Under the pieces are notes generated by a model that saw only the letters and a program-made list of their open reading frames with translations, had not been told where the DNA came from and did not search any database. 64,000 nucleotides of DNA from an uncultured Oscillibacter sp. (GTDB lineage: Bacteria > Bacillota > Clostridia > Oscillospirales > Oscillospiraceae): the NCBI GenBank assembly GCA_910583785.1, contig CAJTZK010000004.1, forward strand, positions 62,001-126,000. The letters run 5' to 3'. How positions within the stretch are numbered: the stretch's first letter is position 1; every line of letters begins with the position of its first letter. Below are positions 34,519-42,617 of this stretch, piece after piece. The translations under genes and the position numbers were made by a program.

Positions 34519-36231
34519 TTATTCTTTGATTTCGATGTTGTCAAACTGCCGCCCGAAGGCCAGCAGGTTTTTCAGGTTCTCCTCCGGGGAGGACTGGGGT
34601 GGCTCCCCCGCCCGGAGGGCCAGCCGCACCGGGCTGCCCGTCAGGGCCTCCGCCTCCTGGGCCAGGATATCCCGCACCCGGTCGTTGTCCAGGCGGCCCA
34701 GGGTCAGGTCGTCGGGGGCGCAGACGGTCAGCAGGTCCCCCTCCAGGACGCCGGAGCACATGCCCAGGAAGGGGCGGTACATGGGGGAGAGGCGGCCCTT
34801 GCAGTTCTCCGCCAGGGTGCGCCACCAGCCGCCCTCCAGGGGCCTTGCGGACGCGGCGGCAGGGGAAGGAGCCGCCGGGGCGGCGGCAGGGGGCGGCAGG
34901 GGGGCCTCTTCGGGAATGTCATAGATCCGCTGCCCCGCCTCCTCCATGGGGGGCGGTTCCTCCGGCAGGGGAGGCATGTCCCAGGGGGGCGGGTCCTGGG
35001 GCTTCTGGGGCGCGGGGACTTCCGACGGGGGAGGGGGTTCCGGCGGGGGGGCGGAGGAAGCCGGGGAACGCCGGGCCAGCCCAGTCCGGGCGGACTGGTT
35101 GTCCTCCAGGCGGCGGATACGGGCCTCCAGGGCCGTCAGGTCCCCGGAGAGGCCCTCGTCGCACAGGCGCAGGAGGCACAGCTCCGTGTCCAGGCGGCGG
35201 TTCACGCTGGCGTACAGCTCCGCCGAGGCCTTTTGCAGGGTGGAGGCCAGGTGCAGGAACCGCCCGGCGGGCACATCTTTGCCCAGGCGGTCCAGGAGAA
35301 CGGCATCAAAGCCGCCGGAAAGCAGGGCCGCGCCCCCCTTGGGGGCGGTCTTTTGCAGCAGCAGGTCCCGGGTGAGGGTGGAGAGCTCCGACAGCACCGC
35401 CCCCATATCCTTGCCGCCTTTGTAGAGCTCGTCCAGCAGGAGGAGGGCCCCCTGGGCGTCCCGGTTTAAAATCAATTCCATCAGCCGGGCGGCCTGGAGG
35501 TTGCCCGCCAGCCCCAGCACGTCCAGCACCGCGCCGGAATCGATGGTCCCCCCCGCGGCGGCGCACTGGTCTAGGAGGCTCAGGCCGTCCCGCAGGGCGC
35601 CGTCCGCCAGGCGGCTCAAAAGCTCTGCGCCGCTGGGCTGGAGGTCAATGGCCTCCTGCTGCGCCACATAGCGGAGCCGCCGGGCCACGTCCTCCGGCTG
35701 GATGCGCCGGAAGGAGAACCGCTGGCAGCGGGAGAGGATGGTGGCCGGGACCTTGTGGAGTTCCGTGGTGGCCAGGATGAACATCAGGTGCTCCGGGGGT
35801 TCCTCCAGGATTTTCAGCAGGGCGTTGAAGGCGGCGGTGGAGAGCATGTGGACCTCGTCCACGATGTAGACCCGCTTTTTGACATTGGCGGGGGAGTAGG
35901 CCGCCTCGTCCCGGAGCGCGCGGACCTGGTCCACGCCGTTGTTGGAGGCGGCGTCCAGCTCCAGCACGTCCAGGAAATTTCCGCTGTCAATACCGAGGCA
36001 GGAAGGGCATTTCCCACAGGGGTCTCCGTCCGCCGGAGCCTCACAGTTCACGGCCTTGGCCAGGATTTTGGCGCAGGTGGTTTTCCCGGTGCCCCGGGTC
36101 CCGGTGAAGAGGTAGGCATGGGAGGTCCGACCCTCGGCCACCTGGCGGCGGAGGGTCCCGGTGATGTGCTCCTGGCCGATAACGTCGGCAAAGGCCTTGG
36201 GCCGCCACTTGCGGTAGAGTGCCTGGTACAC
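34519..36231 (-). CDS. dnaX: DNA polymerase III subunits gamma/tau
   Basis: The clamp-loader ATPase of the replisome. The start is GTG 36231 (VYQALYRKWRPKAFADVIGQ), 7 nt after AGGAGG; the much longer upstream frame is only the antisense-free extension through the SRP RNA gene. The 570-aa protein has Walker A GTRGTGKTT, a four-Cys zinc site (NCEA...CGKCPSC), Walker B VDEVHML and the sensor ILATTELHKVPATILSRCQRF. After about residue 370 a Pro-rich linker (PPPEPPPPSE) leads to a short tau-like domain. Operon with ybaB. Confidence 0.96.
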   Translation of the reverse strand: MYQALYRKWRPKAFADVIGQEHITGTLRRQVAEGRTSHAYLFTGTRGTGKTTCAKILAKAVNCEAPADGDPCGKCPSCLGIDSGNFLDVLELDAASNNGVDQVRALRDEAAYSPANVKKRVYIVDEVHMLSTAAFNALLKILEEPPEHLMFILATTELHKVPATILSRCQRFSFRRIQPEDVARRLRYVAQQEAIDLQPSGAELLSRLADGALRDGLSLLDQCAAAGGTIDSGAVLDVLGLAGNLQAARLMELILNRDAQGALLLLDELYKGGKDMGAVLSELSTLTRDLLLQKTAPKGGAALLSGGFDAVLLDRLGKDVPAGRFLHLASTLQKASAELYASVNRRLDTELCLLRLCDEGLSGDLTALEARIRRLEDNQSARTGLARRSPASSAPPPEPPPPSEVPAPQKPQDPPPWDMPPLPEEPPPMEEAGQRIYDIPEEAPLPPPAAAPAAPSPAAASARPLEGGWWRTLAENCKGRLSPMYRPFLGMCSGVLEGDLLTVCAPDDLTLGRLDNDRVRDILAQEAEALTGSPVRLALRAGEPPQSSPEENLKNLLAFGRQFDNIEIKE

Positions 36232-36430
36232 CGCCTCACCTCCTAAAAAACTCCCGCGTCCGGCTTCGCGCTGGATAGCCATCCGGAAATCCCGCCGGGC
36301 GGGAAGGACGGATGCGTCCGGGGCGCGGCGGCCCCTGGCGCGGAGGGGCGCCGGGTGGGGCTTCCCTCCTAAGTTTTCAGGCTCGGGGGAGTGGTATGAA
36401 AACGTGCGCCGCCTGCCGGAAGCAGAAGGC

Positions 36431-36571
36431 GTCCTCCGTACGCAGCTGCGGAGCCGGTTGCCTCGCGGCACATGAAACATTCCGCTTAATGCTGCTCGGT
36501 TCCCCGCCTGACATGGTTCGCAGAGCTTCATTGCGCGAGACCGGCTCCGCAGCTGCCTGCGGAGGACTGCT
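36431..36571 (-). ncRNA. ffs: Signal recognition particle RNA (SRP/4.5S RNA)
   Basis: Minus-strand transcript with the universally conserved SRP apical domain: GTCAGG - CGG - GGAA tetraloop - CCG - AGCAGCA (about 36490-36513). A long flanking stem pairs 36431-36458 with 36540-36567. The gene lies about 200 bp upstream of dnaX, its classical location in Firmicutes. Ends are estimated from the stem (3') and promoter (5'). Confidence 0.93.
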
Positions 36572-36577
36572 TTTGTT

Positions 36578-36606
36578 ATTCTACTATATTCTTTCCCAAA
36601 TGGCAA
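36578..36606 (-). promoter_or_regulatory. SRP RNA promoter
   Basis: Minus-strand TTGCCA (36601-36606), 17-nt spacer, TAGAAT (36578-36583), placing +1 near 36571 at the base of the SRP stem. Confidence 0.82.
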
Positions 36607-36640
36607 CAGAAAATTTCGGCTGGTAGAAAAAAATTGCCGT

Positions 36641-36670
36641 TTGCATATCATGAAAGGGTTATGGTATAAT
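36641..36670 (+). promoter_or_regulatory. Plus-strand promoter facing the small-peptide gene
   Basis: TTGCAT (36641-36646), 18-nt spacer, TATAAT (36665-36670). No plus-strand gene follows; the RNA would start near 36677 and run antisense through the 31-codon peptide gene (36705-36800), probably ending at the bidirectional terminator 36894-36930. Candidate antisense RNA promoter. Confidence 0.6.
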
Positions 36671-36704
36671 CATAACAGACAAGAAAATTTCACTTCGCCC
36701 ATGT

Positions 36705-36800
36705 TTACCGTCCTTTGCGCTGCTTGTCGAGCCATTGGCAGACGTAATACGGAATTACGCCCGCGCCGACGGACAAGAAGAAGTTCCTCGCTTCGTCCAT
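36705..36800 (-). CDS. 31-aa hydrophobic peptide, possible type I toxin-like
   Basis: An unlisted short frame, ATG 36800 to TAA 36705, encoding a peptide that begins MDEARNFFLSVGAGVIPYY, continues VCQWLDKQ and ends RKGR: an acidic start, one hydrophobic segment and a basic tail. The ribosome binding site AAGAAGGTG and a consensus promoter 50 bp upstream support expression. The mRNA leader (36834-36842) is perfectly complementary over 9 nt to the last codons (36708-36716), and an opposing promoter lies just beyond the stop. That layout recalls type I toxin-antitoxin loci. Similar tiny peptides occur in gut clostridia to my memory, with no assigned function. Could equally be a dual-function RNA. 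Confidence 0.55.
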   Translation of the reverse strand: MDEARNFFLSVGAGVIPYYVCQWLDKQRKGR

Positions 36801-36849
36801 GGAATTCACCTTCTTCCCACTTAGGGGACGGAGAAAGGACGGCAGGGCC

Positions 36850-36878
36850 ATTATACCAGATTCCGGCATTCCCCACAA
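36850..36878 (-). promoter_or_regulatory. Promoter of the 31-aa peptide gene
   Basis: Minus-strand TTGTGG (36873-36878), 17-nt spacer, TATAAT (36850-36855), about 50 bp upstream of the ATG. Confidence 0.72.
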
Positions 36879-36893
36879 GGAAGGCCCCGGCGG

Positions 36894-36930
36894 AAAAGGC
36901 CCCGCCGCTCCAAGAGCGGCGGGGCCTTTT
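36894..36930. terminator. Bidirectional terminator between gap and the peptide locus
   Basis: A perfect 17-bp stem (36894-36910 / 36914-36930) with 3-nt loop, A4 on one side and T4 on the other. It terminates gap (minus) and would also end any plus-strand antisense RNA. Confidence 0.9.
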
Positions 36931-36952
36931 AAGACCTGTCAAAAGACGAAGC

Positions 36953-38091
<1,139 letters not shown>

Positions 38092-38502
38092 TCATCATTT
38101 CAAACAACAATTTGAAAGGGCCATTGTGAATTTTTGATAATAAAGCATCTCTTTTCCAAACCGCCTGAAACGACTGGCATTGCTTCCCTGAAAAAGGATT
38201 CCCAAAGGAGCGGGGATTATGCGGCGCGGATGGGAAGAGGCGCAAAATACTTGGTGGTTCCGACCGAAAAAGAGGGCTTCATTTGTCTGAGGTGTGAAAA
38301 AGCGAAAAGAGGCTGGCCTGTCTGAAAAAAGCTTGCCCCGGGGCGCTGCCGGGGAGTGTCCCATTCGAAGATTTTTTGTAGGCGCCCTGTTTTGGCTTGC
38401 GTTCCAGGACCCTGATGAATGGGTAGGCACAGGGAGCCGCCCCCACAAATCATTACCGTTATAAAATGCGCAAAGAGGACACTCCCGCGCTGCCGTTCTC
38501 GC
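38092..38502. other. Intergenic stretch without recognisable gene
   Basis: About 410 bp between the gap promoter and the next plus-strand promoter. Frames on both strands are short, overlapping and without ribosome binding sites or family motifs; a short GC hairpin (CCCCGGGGCGCTGCCGGGG-like) near 38335-38356 is the only structure seen. Confidence 0.4.
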
Positions 38503-38532
38503 TTGACGGGGGCGCAGAAAAAGCGGTATAAT
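38503..38532 (+). promoter_or_regulatory. Promoter upstream of the small zinc-ribbon frame and asparaginase
   Basis: TTGACG (38503-38508), 18-nt spacer, TATAAT (38527-38532). The leader contains a strong ribosome binding site (GGAGG) before a two-codon ORF (ATG GAT TAA at 38563). Confidence 0.75.
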
Positions 38533-38585
38533 AAAATATAAAACCATTTCGGAGGCGGGGAAATGGATTAATTATAAGAAGAGCT

Positions 38586-38726
38586 ATGCCCGGATGTGGA
38601 TTGCCTATCGGATCGGCGTGCTCCTCCTGGTCCTGCCCCCGATACGGGCACAGCTGGGTGAAGCACCGCGCCTATCTTCCCAGGGTTCCCCGCCGCTGCC
38701 CCCATTGCGGGGAGTTTATCTGGTGA
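38586..38726 (+). CDS. Small zinc-ribbon-like protein (46 aa)
   Basis: A short frame too small for routine calling: ATG 38586 to TGA 38726. The product has cysteine-rich text with CPRYGHSWVKH followed by RRCPHCGEFIW, i.e. two zinc-knuckle-like halves typical of small zinc ribbons (CPxCGHxW...CPxCGxxxW), except that the second Cys of the first knuckle is Tyr. The ribosome binding site is weak (AAGAAG); a much better one serves the ATG GAT TAA mini-ORF just upstream, so the true start may have been lost by a frameshift. It lies 36 bp before ansA, probably on the same transcript. Confidence 0.42.
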   Translation: MPGCGLPIGSACSSWSCPRYGHSWVKHRAYLPRVPRRCPHCGEFIW

Positions 38727-38762
38727 CGCGGCCCCGCCGCCTGTTTTTTAAGGAGGAGCCCT

Positions 38763-39773
38763 ATGCCCCATGTGAGAGGGAAAAAGCGCATTCTGCTCAT
38801 CGGTACCGGAGGCACCATTGCCTCGGAGGTGACGGAGGGGGGCCTCGCCCCGGAGCTGACCACGGAGCAGCTTTTGCGCCATGTCCCTGGTATTTCGAAA
38901 ATTTGCTCCGTGGACTGCCTCCAGCTTCTGAACCTGGACAGCACCAACATCGGCCCCGGCCACTGGCTCCAGATGGCCCGGTGCCTCCGGGAACACTATG
39001 GGCGCTACGACGGCTTCGTCCTCACCCACGGCACGGACACCATGGCCTATACGGCGGCGGCCCTGAGCTACCTGGTCCAGGGGAGCCCGAAGCCCATTGT
39101 CCTCACCGGGGCCCAGCGGCCCATCGGCTTTGACTCCACAGACTCCAAGACAAACCTGTCCGACGCTTTCCGTTGCGCGTCGGAGGACCTGCCGGGGGTT
39201 TCCATCGTCTTCGACGGCAAGGTCATCCCCGGCACCCGGGCGAAGAAGACCCGCTCCAAGAGCTTCCAGGCCTTCTCCAGCATCAACTACCCCTACCTCG
39301 GCATCCTCCGGGACGGGGTGCTCCTGCGCTATATCCGCCAGGACTGCGGAGCCTACCCCATGTTCTACGACACGCTGAACACCCGGGTGGCCCTGCTGAA
39401 GCTCCTCCCCGGCATGGACCGGGGGGCGGCGGACTTCCTGCTGGAGCGGAACGACGGGCTGATTATCGAGAGCTTCGGCGTAGGGGGCCTGCCGGAATCC
39501 GGGGGCTTCTACCACTGTGTGGACGAGGCCCTGGCGGCGGGGAAAACCGTGGTCATCACCACCCAGGTGGAGAACGAGGGCAGCGACGTGGGGGTCTACC
39601 ACGTGGGACATGCCCTGAAGAACCAGCTGGGGGTCCTGGAGGCCTATGACATGACCACCGAGGCCGTGGCGGCGAAGCTGATGTGGATTCTGGGCCAGAC
39701 CCGGGAGCGCAGGGAGGTGGAGCGCCTCTTCTACACCCCGGTGGCCCGGGACATTCTCTGGCCAGCGGAGTGA
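38763..39773 (+). CDS. ansA: Type I L-asparaginase
   Basis: Hydrolyses L-asparagine to aspartate and ammonia; type I enzymes are cytosolic. The 336-aa protein lacks a signal peptide and shows both catalytic threonine motifs: GTGGTIAS (Thr about 18) and THGTDTMAYTAA (about 88-93). The downstream VLTGAQRPIGFDSTDSKTNL and ERNDGLIIESFGVGG segments are usual for the family. AAGGAGG precedes the ATG. In the same 8-kb neighbourhood are asnB (Asn synthesis) and glnN, so the opposing activities of the Asn/Gln pool are clustered, though on different strands. Confidence 0.95.
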   Translation: MPHVRGKKRILLIGTGGTIASEVTEGGLAPELTTEQLLRHVPGISKICSVDCLQLLNLDSTNIGPGHWLQMARCLREHYGRYDGFVLTHGTDTMAYTAAALSYLVQGSPKPIVLTGAQRPIGFDSTDSKTNLSDAFRCASEDLPGVSIVFDGKVIPGTRAKKTRSKSFQAFSSINYPYLGILRDGVLLRYIRQDCGAYPMFYDTLNTRVALLKLLPGMDRGAADFLLERNDGLIIESFGVGGLPESGGFYHCVDEALAAGKTVVITTQVENEGSDVGVYHVGHALKNQLGVLEAYDMTTEAVAAKLMWILGQTRERREVERLFYTPVARDILWPAE

Positions 39774-39799
39774 GGGAACCGGATTTTGAAAAGGAGCGG

Positions 39800-40210
39800 A
39801 TGATGGAGCGCGTATGGCGGTTTGTCAATCCCACAGGGCGGCTGCCGGTGGCCTGGGCTTTGGCATGGTGATCGCTTTCAACGGTTCCGGGTTTCCTAAT
39901 ATACAACCTGAATAAAGAGTGGCCGTTTTTCATCACGGCGGAGTATCTCTGCCTCGAGGCCGGGGCCGCGCTCTTTTCCAGCGCCCTTCTGGCGGCGCGG
40001 CTCTCCCCAAAGCGCCTCTGGCAGATGGGGCTGCTGATGGCGGCGCTTGCCTGCGGTGGCCTGGCCCGCCGGTACCTCCTGGAATTTGGAGAGGCGTCCA
40101 GCACCTATCAGTTCACCCGGCCCAACGCCGCGCTGCACCTGGCCGCTTTCACGGGAATCAGCTCTTTGAGCTGGCGGTACGCCGCAAAACAAAGCCGGAA
40201 AAGCGCCTGA
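39800..40210 (+). pseudogene. Small membrane-protein gene with an in-frame TGA
   Basis: ATG 39800 (AAAGGAG upstream) opens a frame that reads MMERVWRFVNPTGRLPV...LAW, meets TGA at 39869-39871, then continues in the same frame as good coding text (EWPFFITAEYLCLEAGAALF, LLMAALACGGLARRYLLEF) to TGA 40210. That is 136 codons with three or four hydrophobic stretches. No frame change is needed, so this is a single nonsense mutation (or sequencing error). There is no Cys/selenocysteine context to suggest selenocysteine. Family not recognised. It follows ansA by 26 bp. Confidence 0.6.
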
Positions 40211-40319
40211 CCGCCCCCGGTGAAACTTGGAACGGAATCCTGTTCCCTTTTTGTGGATTCTGTGATATACTTTTAGCGTTACGGTATCAAACCCCGCCGG
40301 GGGAGAAAGGAGTCCCGCC

Positions 40320-41174
40320 ATGGCCCCAGAAAGTTCCCGGGAGGATCCCGTCCTCTCCCGCCTCCGTTCCGCCGCGTCCCGGGGGGCTTTGTCCCACGCC
40401 CTGCTCTTCACCGGGCCGGGGGACCGCCTTGCCGCCGCCCGGTTTGCCGCCTCCGCCTTTCAGTGCACCGGGCAGGACCGCCCCTGCGGCGTGTGCCCGG
40501 CCTGCCGGAAGGTCCGGGAGGACATCCACCCCGATGTGGCCACGGTCCGGGACGGGGAACACAAGTTCATTGGGGTGGACGTGATCCGGGAGGTCCGCAG
40601 GGACGCCTACATCCGCCCCAACGAGGGAGCCCGGAAAGTCTATGTGTTCCCGGACTGCGCCCTTTTGACGGAGCAGGACCAGAACGTCCTCCTGAAGCTG
40701 GTGGAGGAGGGGCCGCCCTACGCCGCCTTCCTCTTCTGCGCGGAGAACCCGGCGTCGGTGCTCCAGACCCTGCGGTCCCGGTGCGTGGAGCTGAAGCTCC
40801 AGCCCGGGGCGTCCCCGCCCCGGGAGGAGGCCGGGGACGGTGAGGCCCTCTGCCGCTGCCTCCTGAAAAGGAAACGGGGAAGCGCCGCCGAGCTGGCGGT
40901 CCGGCTGGAGAAAAAGAAGCTGGGCCGGGAGGACCTGCGGGCCCTGCTGGAGCGGAGCGAGGCCTTGTTCACCCAGGCGCTGGTTCTCCTCTACGGCGGG
41001 GAGGCGGAGGCCGGGGACCGGGCCCTGGCGGCGGAGATCGGGAACCGCTTGACAAAAACGCAGATTCTGCGCACAATAGAGCTCATGAAACAGTACCGGA
41101 GAGAGTGCGGCTATAACGTGGGCCCCGGCCATGTGCTGGGGGCCCTGGCCGCTGAATTGGAGGAGATATTTTGA
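40320..41174 (+). CDS. holB: DNA polymerase III delta' subunit
   Basis: A clamp-loader stator subunit. The 284-aa protein has the delta' layout: LSHALLFTGPGDRLAAARF in the P-loop position without the Lys (delta' does not hydrolyse ATP), zinc cysteines (FQCTGQDRPCGVCPACRKV), then IGVDVIREVRRDAYIRPNEG and VYVFPDCALLTEQDQNVLLKLVEE. It is short compared with ~330 aa in Bacillus. It is followed directly by ricT (4-nt overlap), the conserved holB-ricT order of Firmicutes. Confidence 0.9.
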   Translation: MAPESSREDPVLSRLRSAASRGALSHALLFTGPGDRLAAARFAASAFQCTGQDRPCGVCPACRKVREDIHPDVATVRDGEHKFIGVDVIREVRRDAYIRPNEGARKVYVFPDCALLTEQDQNVLLKLVEEGPPYAAFLFCAENPASVLQTLRSRCVELKLQPGASPPREEAGDGEALCRCLLKRKRGSAAELAVRLEKKKLGREDLRALLERSEALFTQALVLLYGGEAEAGDRALAAEIGNRLTKTQILRTIELMKQYRRECGYNVGPGHVLGALAAELEEIF

Positions 41175-42394
41175 CTGAAGTCATCAGCGTCCGCTTTCGG
41201 GGCGGCAGCAAGACCTATTTCTTCGACCCCAGGGGCATCCAGGTCCGCATGGGGGAGAATGTCATTGTCCAGACTGCCCAGGGCCTGGAGTTTGCCACCT
41301 GTACCCAGGGGAACCACGAAGTGGCCGACGAAGCGATTGTCAAGCCCCTCAGCGCCATTGTCCGCCGGGCCACGGAAAACGATTTCCGGGTGGTGGAGTA
41401 CAACCGGAAGCGGGAGCGGGAGGCCTTTCACATCTGCGAGGGGAAGATCGCGGACCACGGCCTGGAGATGAAGCTGGTCAGTGTCTCCGTGGGCTTTGAC
41501 AGCAACAAGATCGTGTTCTACTTTACCGCCGACGGGCGGGTGGACTTCCGGGAGCTGGTACGGGACCTGGCCTCCGTTTTCCGGGCGCGGATCGAGCTCA
41601 GGCAGATCGGCGTCCGGGACGAGGCTAAGATGATCGGGGGCCTGGGCATCTGCGGGCGGCCCTTCTGCTGCGCCCAGTTCCTGGACGGGTTCATGCCCGT
41701 TTCCATCAAGATGGCTAAGACCCAGAACCTGAGCCTGAACCCCACGAAAATCTCCGGCACCTGCGGGCGGCTGATGTGCTGCCTGAAGTACGAGCAGAAC
41801 GCCTATGAGGACGCCGCCAAGCGGATGCCTAAGCTGGAGTCCTTCGTCCAGACTCCCGACGGGCCCGGCAACGTGAAGGGCGTGGAGCTGCTGCGGGAGC
41901 GGGTGAAGGTGAGCCTGGACAGCGCGCCGGAGAATTTGAAGACCTACCGGGCCTGTGAGATCCAGGTCCTCCGCAACGGCAAGGGAAGCCGGGAGGGCAT
42001 CGAGATTCCCGAGCGCACCGCCCGCTTTGTGGAAGAGCGGGAGGAGGAGGAGCTGATCCAGCCCGTGTTCTCCACCTCGTATTACACCGACGACCACCTG
42101 GCGGAGGCTCCCCGCCGGGAGAAGATGGGCGTCGAGGGCAGCGATGCGGGCAAGCCCCGCCACCGTCACCGGGGCGGGCGCCGCCGGGGAGGCCCCCGTC
42201 CTGAGGGACAGGCCTTCCAGCAGCCGCCCAAGAAGCAAGGGGGCCCGCCCCCCCGGGCCCCCAAGCAGCCGCCCCGCCCCGAGGGGCAGAAGGACCCGCC
42301 GCGGGAGGACCGCCCCGCCGGGGAGAACAAGCGCCGCCGTCCCCCCTACCGGGGCGGACGCCGCTGGAACAAGGGCGGAGAAGGGCCCAAGTGA
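41171..42394 (+). CDS. ricT: RicT/YaaT (PSP1 domain) regulatory iron-sulfur protein
   Basis: The RicT subunit of the Ric (YlbF-YmcA-YaaT) complex that assists RNase Y-dependent mRNA processing and affects sporulation and competence in Bacillus. The 407-aa protein begins with TTG 41171 overlapping the holB stop (TTGA). It holds the PSP1 domain with its conserved cysteines (GGLGICGRPFCCAQFL and TCGRLMCCLKYE), which ligate Fe-S clusters in the complex. After about residue 300 there is a low-complexity Pro/Arg/Gly tail (RHRHRGGRRRGGPRPEGQ) longer than in Bacillus, which may bind RNA; that is inference. Confidence 0.92.
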   Translation: MTEVISVRFRGGSKTYFFDPRGIQVRMGENVIVQTAQGLEFATCTQGNHEVADEAIVKPLSAIVRRATENDFRVVEYNRKREREAFHICEGKIADHGLEMKLVSVSVGFDSNKIVFYFTADGRVDFRELVRDLASVFRARIELRQIGVRDEAKMIGGLGICGRPFCCAQFLDGFMPVSIKMAKTQNLSLNPTKISGTCGRLMCCLKYEQNAYEDAAKRMPKLESFVQTPDGPGNVKGVELLRERVKVSLDSAPENLKTYRACEIQVLRNGKGSREGIEIPERTARFVEEREEEELIQPVFSTSYYTDDHLAEAPRREKMGVEGSDAGKPRHRHRGGRRRGGPRPEGQAFQQPPKKQGGPPPRAPKQPPRPEGQKDPPREDRPAGENKRRRPPYRGGRRWNKGGEGPK

Positions 42395-42563
42395 GGGCCC
42401 GCCTGGAAGGCGGATGGGCCAAGCGGCTGGAACCGGGGCCGTGGAATGAGAAACGGGAGGCCCGGAAAGGCCGGCGCACGGGATGGACGGCGGAGGAGCG
42501 GTATGGATTCCCGCGAGGCCGCTAGGAACGGAGCCGCACCAGCCCAAGGCGGCGGGATACGGA

Positions 42564-42601
42564 AAAACAGGGGCCCCAAGCGCACTTGGCGCTTGGGGCC
42601 C
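42564..42601 (-). terminator. Terminator of glnN
   Basis: A perfect 13-bp stem (42571-42583 / 42589-42601); on the minus strand it is followed by CTGTTTTTCC. It lies 16 bp after the glnN stop and may also stop ricT transcription. The 165 bp between ricT and this hairpin hold nothing recognisable. Confidence 0.8.
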
Positions 42602-42617
42602 CGCTTTATGGGAGGGT

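Noticed and set aside
36232..36651. 140-codon upstream extension of dnaX
   Set aside because: It runs through the SRP RNA gene and lacks a ribosome binding site; GTG 36231 has AGGAGG and begins the conserved protein.
39869..39871. Selenocysteine at the in-frame TGA
   Set aside because: No redox motif around the codon and no clear downstream SECIS-like hairpin; hydrophobic context.
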